From NCBI GenBank assembly GCA_021846605.1, contig JAJZWQ010000011.1, positions 1 through 31,775 on the forward strand: a stretch of DNA of 31,775 nt. Reading direction: 5' to 3'. Below are positions 1 through 6,888 of this stretch, one piece after another. Origin of the DNA: Bacillota bacterium (GTDB taxonomy: Bacteria; Bacillota_E; RBS10-35; JAJYVN01). Every line of letters begins with the position of its first letter. Positions within the stretch are counted from its first letter, which is position 1. Below the pieces are notes generated by a model. That model saw nothing but the letters and a program-made list of their open reading frames with translations, had not been told where the DNA came from and searched no databases. Made by a program: the position numbers and the translations under genes.

Positions 1-252
1 GGCGCGGCGACGGCGGGGCCCGGGGCGCTGCGCGAACTGGCGGTGGTCGCCGGGCGGCGCATGGCCAGCCGGACCACGGCGATCGCGTCCCTCTGGCACG
101 CCCGGCGTGCCGAGGGGCGCACGCTCGGCCCGGACGACCCGCTGCCCGCCGACGGTGACGGGGAAGCCCAGCCGGATTCCCCGGAGATCACCCTGACCCG
201 CGAACAGGTCGAGGAGGACCTGCGGCACGCTGAGTCAGAACCCCACAGCTGA
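1..252 (+). CDS. C-terminal end of an unrecognised protein (5' truncated by the window)
   Basis: The frame is open from the first base and stops with TGA at 250-252, so about 83 C-terminal residues are seen and the true start lies upstream. The visible part begins with an alanine/arginine-rich helical segment containing LRELAVVAGRRMASR. It then has a Pro/Asp/Gly-rich linker and ends in an acidic helix, TREQVEEDLRHAESE. No family is recognised. The stop codon lies directly against the hairpin that opens the mobile-element relic at 241, so the reading frame may originally have ended elsewhere and been cut by the insertion. That the segment is coding rests on frame continuity and protein-like composition only. 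A GTG at 43 is an internal possibility but has no convincing ribosome binding site. Confidence 0.5.
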   Translation, partial: GAATAGPGALRELAVVAGRRMASRTTAIASLWHARRAEGRTLGPDDPLPADGDGEAQPDSPEITLTREQVEEDLRHAESEPHS

Positions 253-559
253 AGCCGGGGACTTGCAGCTACCGGATCGTGCTGCGATAGGCCGTCTGAC
301 GATGCGGCCCGCCAGTCCCACGTATAGCGGGGCTGGCCAGGGATGTGACGCTTATGTCCGAAACTGTTTCCGACAAGCCGGTGCCTTTGGACAACGCCGA
401 TCTCCCGTATGTTCCGCGAACGTTTTACGCGCCGACGGATTCCTCGGCGCAACGCCATACGTTCTGTTGTCAAGGTGCGTCTCCATTTTACCACAAGGGA
501 GGGAACACGCGGCCCAGCCCACGGCTGAAGCCGGGGGTATCAGACGGCCGCGCGGAGAT
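241..559 (+). mobile_element. Relic of an IS200/IS605-type (TnpB-only) element, copy A
   Basis: Both ends of this roughly 320-base segment match the reverse complement of copy B (3518-3811). The left end runs from a GGCT-GAAGCC hairpin near 245 through CTTGCAGCTACCGGATCGTG to CCCACGTATAGCGGGGCTGG. The right end runs from ACAAGGGAGGGAACACGCGG through the hairpin CCCACGGCTGAAGCCGGGGG (518-537) to GGCCGCGCGGAGA (546-558). Hairpins of the form CGGCT-GA-AGCCG just after the tnpB stop are characteristic of IS200/IS605 right ends and of the guide-RNA 3' end. The interior of about 140 bases is unlike copy B and holds no transposase. A frame through the right end reads HKGGNTRPSPRLKPGVSDGR, parallel to HKGG-DARPSPRLKPGLSDGR in copy B, as expected for decayed tnpB C-termini. 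It is not expected to move by itself. Confidence 0.6.
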
Positions 560-570
560 GTGATGAGCGC

Positions 571-918
571 TCAGCCAGCCGGCGGCCGGGTGGCCAGGAA
601 CCAGGCCAGGGCCCAGGGCGCCGCCCATGCGACCATGGTGCCCCAGGTGCGGGCTCCCGAGCGCCGGGCACTGGCCAGGGCGATCGCGGCGGACACCAGG
701 AGGGCGGCCGTCGTGATCGCCGCCAGCCCCCGCGAGGGACCCGCCAGCCCCCCGCCGGTGGCCAGGCCCGCCACCAGGTATCCCTGGAAAAACAGCCAGG
801 GGAGCAGGGCCTGGGTGAAGGGACCGCCCAGCGGCCGCCAGCGGCCGAGAAGGCGTGCCGCCAACCAGCACAGCGCATAGACGGCGGCGGTGGCGGCCAA
901 CAGCAGCAGCGTCTGCAC
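571..918 (-). CDS. Small four-helix integral membrane protein, unknown function
   Basis: This 115-residue protein is almost entirely hydrophobic. Four likely membrane helices lie near residues 2-22, 31-55, 66-86 and 92-110, with short Arg/Gly-rich connections such as RLLGRWRPLGG and SARRSGAR. The call uses the GTG start at 918. The preceding gene's stop is at 956, a 38-base gap containing GGGGAGG, so the two minus-strand genes probably form one transcript; a CTG or GTG a few codons upstream is also possible. No family is recognised. Its 3' end abuts the right end of the mobile-element relic with about 10 bases between, so the original C-terminus could have been altered by that insertion. Work at the cell envelope together with the secreted protein upstream is inferred from adjacency only. 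Confidence 0.55.
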   Translation of the reverse strand: MQTLLLLAATAAVYALCWLAARLLGRWRPLGGPFTQALLPWLFFQGYLVAGLATGGGLAGPSRGLAAITTAALLVSAAIALASARRSGARTWGTMVAWAAPWALAWFLATRPPAG

Positions 919-955
919 GACCCCGCCCAGCTTCAGCGCCTCCCCGTCGGCCGCA

Positions 956-1510
956 TCAGGTCCACCACCAGACCAGCCCGCGCAGGAACCGCCAGGGGGC
1001 GCCCAGGGCCGACCGCCAGTTCCAGGCGCCCAGGGCCGAGCCGCCCTGCCAGTTGACCCCGAGGGCGTATGGCTGCCAGTGGCGGTGTCCCGTCTTCTGC
1101 ACCATCACCGCGAACAGCCCCCCGGACAGCGAATCAAGGGTAAAGTGGCTCACGCGCGCCAAGGCGAGCGGGCCCAGCCACAGGCGTGTCGGTCTGGGCG
1201 ACACCGGCAGCGCGAACTCGATCCCCGTCTTCGAAAGGACCACGACGGTGACCGGCGTGCGTCCCCAGGGCTGCAGCACGCTGAGGTCCACCCGGCCCCC
1301 CGCTGGGAGCACCAGGGCATAGCGCTGCATTTCCTCACCACGCGAGAAGCGGGCGAACAGCAGGCTGGATCCGGACGCCGGCAAGGAGCCGGCCTGCAGT
1401 TGCGGCGTGGTCAGATCGAAGCTGGGCGTCCCCGTGGCGGCCAATGCCGGCACGGACGTCAGCGAGATGATCGCCAGGACCAGAGCCCACGCCGCCACCT
1501 GCAGTCGCAC
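956..1510 (-). CDS. Secreted or membrane-tethered protein with signal peptide, unknown function
   Basis: This is a 184-residue protein. Residues 1-24 form a textbook signal peptide: MRLQ, a hydrophobic stretch, then SVPALA before ATG. The mature part is rich in beta-type alternation (RYALVLPAGGRVDLSVLQPW, TPVTVVVLSKTGIEFALPV), suggesting a beta-sandwich. It ends in an aromatic tail, WRFLRGLVWWWT, that could associate with the membrane. No catalytic motif is recognised. The start is GTG at 1510. No Shine-Dalgarno sequence precedes it, but a TAGATT -10-like hexamer (minus strand, 1522-1517) ends six bases before the GTG, so the message may be leaderless. It is followed by the four-helix membrane protein in the same direction and diverges from the histidine kinase. 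A sensory or envelope-stress role with that kinase is only a guess. Confidence 0.6.
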   Translation of the reverse strand: MRLQVAAWALVLAIISLTSVPALAATGTPSFDLTTPQLQAGSLPASGSSLLFARFSRGEEMQRYALVLPAGGRVDLSVLQPWGRTPVTVVVLSKTGIEFALPVSPRPTRLWLGPLALARVSHFTLDSLSGGLFAVMVQKTGHRHWQPYALGVNWQGGSALGAWNWRSALGAPWRFLRGLVWWWT

Positions 1511-1516
1511 GCGTCC

Positions 1517-1522
1517 AATCTA
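1517..1522 (-). promoter_or_regulatory. Possible -10 element of a leaderless transcript
   Basis: On the minus strand TAGATT matches four of six positions of TATAAT and is followed by six bases and then the GTG start of the secreted-protein gene. This is the spacing expected when transcription begins at the start codon. No good -35 is visible at 16-18 bases upstream and no extended TGn is present. The absence of a ribosome binding site before that GTG is the main supporting fact. Confidence 0.25.
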
Positions 1523-1783
1523 GCGCAGGTGCAGGTCAGCGCGCTACCCGGCACGCCCCGCGGAGGAAGGCCTGTGGTCGCCTCGGCCCTCCCGCCAGGG
1601 GAGGCTCGGTGTCAATTCCGCCGGCTACCACCGAAAGTGGGCGCGCGCCCTCCCCCGTCTGTCCGGGGTACGCGCCGTGGGGCCGGTTGGACCGGGCAAA
1701 TGGTCCCTTGGGACGCTGGCCGCCGCCGGGGCGGACGGTACGCTGGGGTCGCCTGAGCCGCATGTGAACGGGAGGGGAGGCAC

Positions 1784-3229
1784 TTGGCCGCGGCGAGCCC
1801 ACCCCAGGACCGGTCCGAGTCCTCGCCCGCCCGGGGGTCTTCCCTGGGCCGGTTGAAGGTGGGCGCCATCGCCTTTTCGCTCGCCCTGGTGGCCCTACCG
1901 GTCGCCATCCAGTACGCGGTGCTGGACCGCGTCCTGCCCCGCTCTGGGTCCGCGCTCGTCACGGCCGCGCTCTTGGTCGTGGGCGTCGTCGGCTTTTCGG
2001 CGGGCATCTGGCGCCTGCTGGAACGCGCCGAACGGCGGCTCAGCCGCGCCTACGCCGACGAGCGCGCGCAGCGCCACCAACTCGAAGCGCTGGCCGCCGC
2101 GGACATCGACCTGGGGACCGAACTGGACATGGACGTGGTGGCGCAGAAGATCGTGGAGCGGAGCCGGGACGTCACCGGCGCGCGGTACGGGGCCTTGGCC
2201 GTGCTGGGCCCGCGCGGCCGGGTGGACGCCTTTTATGCCTCGGGCCTGGACGGCGAGACGCGGGCCCGCCTGGGAGCGCCGCCCACCGGGCACGGCCTGT
2301 TGGGCTTGGTCAGCGCGCACGGCGCCCCCCTGGTCGTCGGCGACATCGCCAGCCATCCGGCGGCGATCGGCTTTCCCCCGCACCATCCCAAGATGCGCAC
2401 CCTCTTGGCCGTGCCCGTGTGGATGTTGGGCGACGTGATCGGCAACCTCTATGTCGCCGATAAGGAGGGCGGGGCGCCGTTCACGGCCGAGGACACCCGG
2501 GCGCTGGAGCGGTTCGCCGCCCAGGCGGCCGTGGCCATCCAGTACGCCCGGCTCCACCGCCGCCTTCAGCGCCTGTCCATCGTCGCCGAGCGCGAGCGGA
2601 TCGCCATGGACCTGCACGACGGCGTGATCCAGTCCCTGTTCGGCATGCGCCTGCAGTTGGAGGCCGCGGCCGGAGGCCTGGCGCCTGGGGACGATGTGCA
2701 GCGGCAGTTGGAGGGCGTGGTCGACCGCCTGGGCGTCATCATGGCCGATATCCGCCACTACATCTTCGACCTGCGGGCCGAGCAGTCGGAGGAGGACGAC
2801 CTCCGGGTGCTACTGGATCACCTGCTGGCGTCCCTACAGGTGGCGCCGGCGTTCCGTACAGAGTTGCGCGTGAACGGCACACCGCGGCGAGTTGCCCGCA
2901 GCGCGCAGTGGGAACTCTGGCATATCGCCCGAGAGGCCATGGGCAACGCGGTTGCCCACTCTGGCGGGCACCACCTCATCGTCTCGCTGGAATACGGAGA
3001 CGGGCTGACCCTGGAGGTGGTCGACGACGGCCGCGGCTGGGATGGACGGAGCGCCGGCAAGGGGCATAACGGCCTGGACAACATGCGCCGGCGCTCGGCG
3101 GTGCTGAGCGGAACGCTCTCGGTGGACGGCGCCCCCGGTGGCGGCACGCGCGTGCGGGCCCGGATCCCGGGCGCCAGCGCGTTTGCCCCGGACGACGAGC
3201 CCGAGACGCACCCCAGAACCGATGCCTGA
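1784..3229 (+). CDS. Membrane sensor histidine kinase with GAF domain (NarL/LiaS-type, HisKA_3)
   Basis: This 481-residue kinase should autophosphorylate on a histidine and pass phosphate to a LuxR-type response regulator. Two membrane helices lie near residues 26-50 and 56-78, and a coiled-coil linker follows. A GAF domain spans about 100-260 (VVAQKIVERSRDVTGARYGA ... YVADKEGGAPFTAED). The dimerisation/phosphoacceptor box is ERERIAMDLHDGVIQSLFG, with the acceptor at about H278. The ATPase domain carries an N-box (EAMGNAVAHSGG) and a G-box (DDGRGWDG ... GHNGLDNMRRR). The start is TTG at 1784 behind GGGAGG at 1775-1780. No response regulator gene follows, so the kinase is an orphan in this window. 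The GAF ligand cannot be told from the sequence. The kinase lies between the two inverted mobile-element relics and diverges from the secreted-protein gene. Confidence 0.93.
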   Translation: MAAASPPQDRSESSPARGSSLGRLKVGAIAFSLALVALPVAIQYAVLDRVLPRSGSALVTAALLVVGVVGFSAGIWRLLERAERRLSRAYADERAQRHQLEALAAADIDLGTELDMDVVAQKIVERSRDVTGARYGALAVLGPRGRVDAFYASGLDGETRARLGAPPTGHGLLGLVSAHGAPLVVGDIASHPAAIGFPPHHPKMRTLLAVPVWMLGDVIGNLYVADKEGGAPFTAEDTRALERFAAQAAVAIQYARLHRRLQRLSIVAERERIAMDLHDGVIQSLFGMRLQLEAAAGGLAPGDDVQRQLEGVVDRLGVIMADIRHYIFDLRAEQSEEDDLRVLLDHLLASLQVAPAFRTELRVNGTPRRVARSAQWELWHIAREAMGNAVAHSGGHHLIVSLEYGDGLTLEVVDDGRGWDGRSAGKGHNGLDNMRRRSAVLSGTLSVDGAPGGGTRVRARIPGASAFAPDDEPETHPRTDA

Positions 3230-3517
3230 CAACCTGAGCAATCCGGGCGGGGGCCCTGCCGTCGGCGTCCGGCGCCACCGGCGCGATGGTCAGCGCGCCG
3301 CGGACACCAGTTGCTCGCGTGTTCCGGGCACGCGGCCACGCACTGTCCGCATGCGTGGCCGCGTGCCCGGTCGATCGCACCGAATACGCTGGAGGTCGAC
3401 ACACGCGCCCTTGGCCGCGCCCGTCGGCCCGCTCCACCATCGGCCGCAGGATACCCGATTCCTTTTCCCCGCACTCTGGCGTGACTTCCCGCTGAACGGC
3501 CGTGCCGCGTCATCAAG
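3230..3517. other. Intergenic stretch with no supported gene
   Basis: This is about 290 bases between the kinase stop and mobile-element relic B. Open frames cross it on both strands but have Arg/Pro/Ala-rich translations without recognisable motifs and no ribosome binding site near a start. No convincing promoter or terminator hairpin with a T tract was seen. It may be decayed flanking DNA where a cognate response regulator could once have been, but nothing in the sequence shows this. Confidence 0.4.
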
Positions 3518-3811
3518 TCTCCGCGCGGCCGTCTGATAGCCCCGGCTTTAGCCGTGGGCTGGGCCGCGCGTCCCCTCCCTTGTGGGAACAGTCTATCGGC
3601 TGTATGAGCGTTGACCTGACTCTTCGGCTGCGCGTGAAGGCGCTGGCGGCGGGCGTGGCGATACTGCGTGAGACCATCGCGCAGTACACCGCTTCGTTCA
3701 CTTCCCAACCACCTTGCCAGCCTCGCTATACGTGGGACTGGCGGCCGCCGTCAACCGGCCGCTCGCAGCACGATGCTGTAGCTGCAAGCCCCCCGCTTTA
3801 GCCGTGGGGTG
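3518..3811 (-). mobile_element. Relic of an IS200/IS605-type (TnpB-only) element, copy B, inverted relative to copy A
   Basis: Read on the minus strand, the left end starts with the hairpin CCCCACGGCTAAAGCGGGGG (about 3809-3790). It continues CTTGCAGCTACAGCATCGTG to CCCACGTATAGCGAGGCTGG. The right end reads CACAAGGGAGGGGACGCGCG, CCCACGGCTAAAGCCGGGG and GGCCGCGCGGAGA, stopping near 3518. Both ends match copy A closely. The interior differs and keeps a frame (3701 to 3513, minus) of 62 codons beginning MNEAVYCAMVSRSIATP and ending in the right-end read-through PSPRLKPGLSDGRAE, which looks like a tnpB C-terminal remnant. No RuvC catalytic region or zinc finger is left. The element is a deleted derivative like the non-autonomous palindrome-associated elements known for this family. 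Divergence between the copies suggests independent deletion or long decay. Confidence 0.6.
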
Positions 3812-4020
3812 GTTGACCTCCTGTCCGTGTCTATCTGGGTGGCGGGAACGCAGCCACCAGTTCGCCGGGCGGTGGGTCCGCACAGGCGGAGCCTGGGAAC
3901 CGGCAGGCGGCAGCGCGGCGGGCCCAGGTCCGCAGCGGGGTGGCGTCCCTGCCGCGGGGCCCGGCGACAGGCCGGTCGGCCGCCGGCCCCGCCCGACCGG
4001 GCCCACGGCGGTCCGAACGG
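3812..4020. other. Upstream region of the nrd operon without a supported gene
   Basis: This stretch of about 200 bases carries an open frame continuous with nrdD, but its translation is Arg/Gly/Pro-rich, lacks homology to ribonucleotide reductase, and precedes the regulatory boxes. It is therefore treated as non-coding. The G+C content is very high until about 4025, where the AT-rich regulatory segment begins. Confidence 0.4.
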
Positions 4021-4024
4021 GCCA

Positions 4025-4040
4025 GACCTATATCTAGTAC
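4025..4040 (+). promoter_or_regulatory. NrdR box-like operator 1
   Basis: GACCTATATCTAGTAC contains CTATATCTAGT (4028-4038), which agrees with ten of the eleven core positions of the NrdR consensus acaCwAtATaTwGtgt as I know it. Such an AT-rich block is striking in DNA of this composition. NrdR is the ATP/dATP-sensing zinc-ribbon/ATP-cone repressor of ribonucleotide reductase operons. No nrdR gene lies in this window. Confidence 0.6.
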
Positions 4041-4057
4041 CTCTCCATGCTGAGAAT

Positions 4058-4073
4058 CCACTATATACTGCGG
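4058..4073 (+). promoter_or_regulatory. NrdR box-like operator 2, overlapping a possible -10
   Basis: CCACTATATACTGCGG contains CTATATACTG (4061-4070), matching nine of ten core positions of the NrdR consensus. It lies 33 bases after box 1, close to the three helical turns usual for paired NrdR boxes. TATACT (4064-4069) inside the box could be the nrdDG -10 element. Repressor binding would then cover the promoter directly. No good -35 is visible. Confidence 0.6.
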
Positions 4074-4105
4074 GTCGCGAGGAGGTGGTCCCCCTGTCCC
4101 GAGAG

Positions 4106-6199
4106 ATGGACGGGCCCCAGGTCATTAAACGCGACGGGCGCACCGTGCCGTGGGATCCCGCACGCATCCGCGCCGCCGTGATCCGCGCCTTCCGCGCCGA
4201 GGTGGACTGTCCCGAGCCGGCGACACTACCGGCGGATGCCCTGTTGCGCGCCGAGCGCATCACCACCCTGGCGGTGATGCGCCTAGCCGGCCGCCCCAGC
4301 GCCACCATCGAGGAGATCCAGAACGAGGTGGAGGAGGCGCTGATGGACGCCGGCGAGCACCAGGTCGCCCGGCGGTACATCGTCTACCGCGCCGCGCACG
4401 CCGCCCAGCGCAACCTGGTCGAGGAGTATCTGTCGCGGCGCGACTGGCGGGTGCAGGAGAACTCCAACATGGGGTTCAGCCTCCAGGGCCTGCACAACTA
4501 CGTGACCTCGGCCATCTCCCAGGACTACTGGCTGGGGCGCATCTACCCGCCGCACATCGCCCGGGCGCACCTGTCCGGGGACGTGCACATCCATGACGCC
4601 GGTATGCTCGCCCCCTACTGCGTGGGATGGGACCTGGAGGACTTTTTGCGCCGCGGCGTCGTGCCGATCGCCGGACGCGCCACGGCCCGCCCCCCGCGCC
4701 ACTTCCGGTCCGCCCTGGGCCAGTTGGTCAACCTGCTGTACACGCTGCAGGGCGAGGCGGCCGGTGCCCAGGCCGTCTCCAGCCTGGACACGCTGCTCGC
4801 GCCCTTCATCCGCCAGGACGGTCTGGATTACCGTGCGGTGCGGCAGGCGCTGCAGGAGTTCGTCTTCAACCTCAACGTGCCGACGCGCGTGGGCTTCCAG
4901 GCGCCGTTCACCAACATCACCCTGGATGTGCGTTGCCCGAAGATCTACCGCGACGCCGCGGTGATCATCGGGGGCGAGCCGCAGAACCAGACCTACGGCG
5001 AGTTTCAGGCAGAGATGGACATGTTCAACCTGGCGCTGTGCGATGTCTTCGCCGCCGGGGACGGGGCCGGGCGGGGCTTCACCTTCCCCATCCCCACCTA
5101 CAACGTCACCCCGGACTTCCCGTGGGCGTCGGAGGTGGGCCGGGCGATCTGCGACGTGACCGCGAAGTACGGCACCCCGTACTTCGCCAACTTCGTCAGC
5201 AGCGACATGCACCCCGACGACGTCCGCAGCATGTGCTGCCGCCTGCGGCTGGACACGCGCGAGATCCGGCGGCGGGGCGGGGGACTGTTCGGGGCGAACC
5301 CGCTCACAGGCTCCCTGGGCGTGGTCACGATCAACCTGCCGCGCCTGGGCTACCTCAGCGCGAACGAGGACGAGTTCTTCACGCGCCTGCGGGATCTGAT
5401 GGACCTGGCCCGGGATAGCCTGGTCATCAAGCGCCAGACCGTGGAGGCCTTCACCCGCCAGGGGCTGTATCCGTACGCCCGCGCCTACCTCCAGGGCGTG
5501 TGCGACCGCGGCGGCGGCTACTGGGACAACCACTTCGACACCATCGGCCTGGTCGGCGCGAACGAGGCCGCGCTGAACCTCTTGGGCGAGGACATCGCCA
5601 GCCCTCGCGGCCGCGACTTCGCCCAGCGGGTGCTGACACGGATGCGCGGCGTCCTGGCCGAGTACCAGGAGGCGCACGGGCAGCTCTTCAACCTGGAGGC
5701 CACCCCCGCCGAGGGCGCGGCCTACCGGCTGGCCGCCCTGGACCGCGTGCGCTACCCCGACATCGCCCAGGCCGGGGACCCGGCCACCGAGACGTACTAC
5801 ACCAACAGCACGCACCTCCCGGTGGGCCACACGTCGGACCTCTTCACCGTGCTGGAACATCAGGAGGCCCTGCAGGCGACCTATACCGGCGGCACGGTGG
5901 TTCACCTGTTCCTCGGGGAGCGCGTCGGCGACGGCCGGACGGTGGCGGACCTGATCTCCACCGTGCTCAGCCGCTACCGGGTGCCCTACCTCACGCTCAC
6001 GCCCACCTTCTCGGTCTGCCCGACCCACGGCTACCTGGACGGCGAGCAGGGGGAGTGCCCGCACTGCGGTGGGCCGAGCGAGATCTGGAGCCGTGTGGTC
6101 GGGTACTACCGGCCCGTGCAGGGCTGGAACCGCGGCAAGCGCCAGGAGTTCGCCGACCGCCTGGAGTACGCGCTGCCGGTGGGGGCGCGACCGGAGTGA
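4106..6199 (+). CDS. nrdD: Anaerobic (class III) ribonucleoside-triphosphate reductase
   Basis: This 697-residue glycyl-radical enzyme reduces ribonucleoside triphosphates to deoxyribonucleotides without oxygen. An ATP-cone regulatory domain fills about residues 1-95 (VIKRDGRTVPWDPARI ... EVEEALMDAGEHQVARRYI). The catalytic barrel includes MCCRLRLD, the thiyl-Cys region at C377/C378. The C-terminal zinc site is CPTHGYLDGEQGECPHC, with C638, H641, C651 and C654. The glycyl-radical loop RVVGYYRPVQGWNRGKRQEF places the radical at about G666. The start is uncertain: ATG at 4106 gives the usual N-terminus but lies 20 bases after the strong AGGAGG at 4080-4085, while CTG at 4094 has ideal spacing. 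The stop overlaps the nrdG start. Two NrdR-like boxes precede the gene. Confidence 0.96.
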   Translation: MDGPQVIKRDGRTVPWDPARIRAAVIRAFRAEVDCPEPATLPADALLRAERITTLAVMRLAGRPSATIEEIQNEVEEALMDAGEHQVARRYIVYRAAHAAQRNLVEEYLSRRDWRVQENSNMGFSLQGLHNYVTSAISQDYWLGRIYPPHIARAHLSGDVHIHDAGMLAPYCVGWDLEDFLRRGVVPIAGRATARPPRHFRSALGQLVNLLYTLQGEAAGAQAVSSLDTLLAPFIRQDGLDYRAVRQALQEFVFNLNVPTRVGFQAPFTNITLDVRCPKIYRDAAVIIGGEPQNQTYGEFQAEMDMFNLALCDVFAAGDGAGRGFTFPIPTYNVTPDFPWASEVGRAICDVTAKYGTPYFANFVSSDMHPDDVRSMCCRLRLDTREIRRRGGGLFGANPLTGSLGVVTINLPRLGYLSANEDEFFTRLRDLMDLARDSLVIKRQTVEAFTRQGLYPYARAYLQGVCDRGGGYWDNHFDTIGLVGANEAALNLLGEDIASPRGRDFAQRVLTRMRGVLAEYQEAHGQLFNLEATPAEGAAYRLAALDRVRYPDIAQAGDPATETYYTNSTHLPVGHTSDLFTVLEHQEALQATYTGGTVVHLFLGERVGDGRTVADLISTVLSRYRVPYLTLTPTFSVCPTHGYLDGEQGECPHCGGPSEIWSRVVGYYRPVQGWNRGKRQEFADRLEYALPVGARPE

Positions 6200-6888
6200 C
6201 CTTCGCGGGGGTGGTGCCGGTCTCACTGGTGGACTACCCGGGGCACCTGGCGACCACCCTCTTCGTGGCCGGTTGCAACCTGCGCTGCGGTTACTGCCAC
6301 AACCCGGGGCTGGTGGCCGGACCCCCGGCCGCCGGCCCCGACGCCGAAGCGGTGCTCGCCTCCCTGCAGCGACGTGCGCGCCTGGTCCGCCATGTCTGCG
6401 TCAGCGGGGGCGAGGCCACCCTCCACCGGGACTTGGTCCCGTTCCTGGAGGAGTTGGTCGCGCGCGGCTTCACCGTGAAGCTGGACACCAACGGCGCCCG
6501 GCCGCGGGTGCTGGAGACGGTCCTGGCGCGCGGTCTGTGCGCCTATGTGGCCATGGACGTCAAGACCGCCTGGGAGCGGTACGGGGAACTCGGCGCGCCC
6601 GACGCATCTCCCTTCCGGCGCTCGGCGGAGCTCATCCGGGCTGCGGCCCCCGACTACGAGTTCCGGACCACGGCCGTCCCCGGCCTGGTGGAGGACCCCG
6701 ACGTGCGCGCCATCGCGGCGGACCTCCGCGGCGCGCGGCGGTACGCGCTGCAGCAGTTCGTTCCGGGTGGGCCACTGCTGGACCCGGCCTGGACGAACGT
6801 CCCGCCCCACCCCGCAGAGCGGTTGCGGGCCTGGGCGCGGGCCCTGGATGGGTGGTTCCAGGAGCCCGTCCAGGTGCGCAACGCCTGA
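6196..6888 (+). CDS. nrdG: Anaerobic RNR activating protein, radical SAM enzyme
   Basis: This 230-residue protein uses a [4Fe-4S] cluster and S-adenosylmethionine to put the glycyl radical on NrdD. The cluster motif CNLRCGYC supplies C27, C31 and C34 (CX3CX2C) after the typical opening VVPVSLVDYPGHLATTLFVAG. A Gly-rich SAM-binding stretch, VCVSGGEATLH, follows at about residues 68-78. The start is GTG at 6196, which overlaps the nrdD TGA in GTGA, so the two are translationally coupled. It resembles the longer NrdG-like form (also annotated as PflA-like) of about 230 residues found in many Clostridia, and its position after nrdD fixes the substrate. The C-terminal LQQFVPGGPLLDP is typical of that form. 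Confidence 0.93.
   Translation: MTFAGVVPVSLVDYPGHLATTLFVAGCNLRCGYCHNPGLVAGPPAAGPDAEAVLASLQRRARLVRHVCVSGGEATLHRDLVPFLEELVARGFTVKLDTNGARPRVLETVLARGLCAYVAMDVKTAWERYGELGAPDASPFRRSAELIRAAAPDYEFRTTAVPGLVEDPDVRAIAADLRGARRYALQQFVPGGPLLDPAWTNVPPHPAERLRAWARALDGWFQEPVQVRNA

Noticed and set aside
263..880. Plus-strand frame over relic A and the four-helix membrane gene
   Set aside because: It covers the non-coding relic and the antisense of a clearly hydrophobic protein and has no ribosome site.
3809..4105. N-terminal extension of NrdD by 99 residues
   Set aside because: The extension is low-complexity Arg/Gly/Pro text, lies over the NrdR-like boxes and the ribosome site, and precedes a standard ATP-cone N-terminus.
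4283..6226. Long minus-strand open frame opposite nrdD
   Set aside because: It is a shadow of nrdD. The opposite strand has every ribonucleotide reductase signature; this frame has none.
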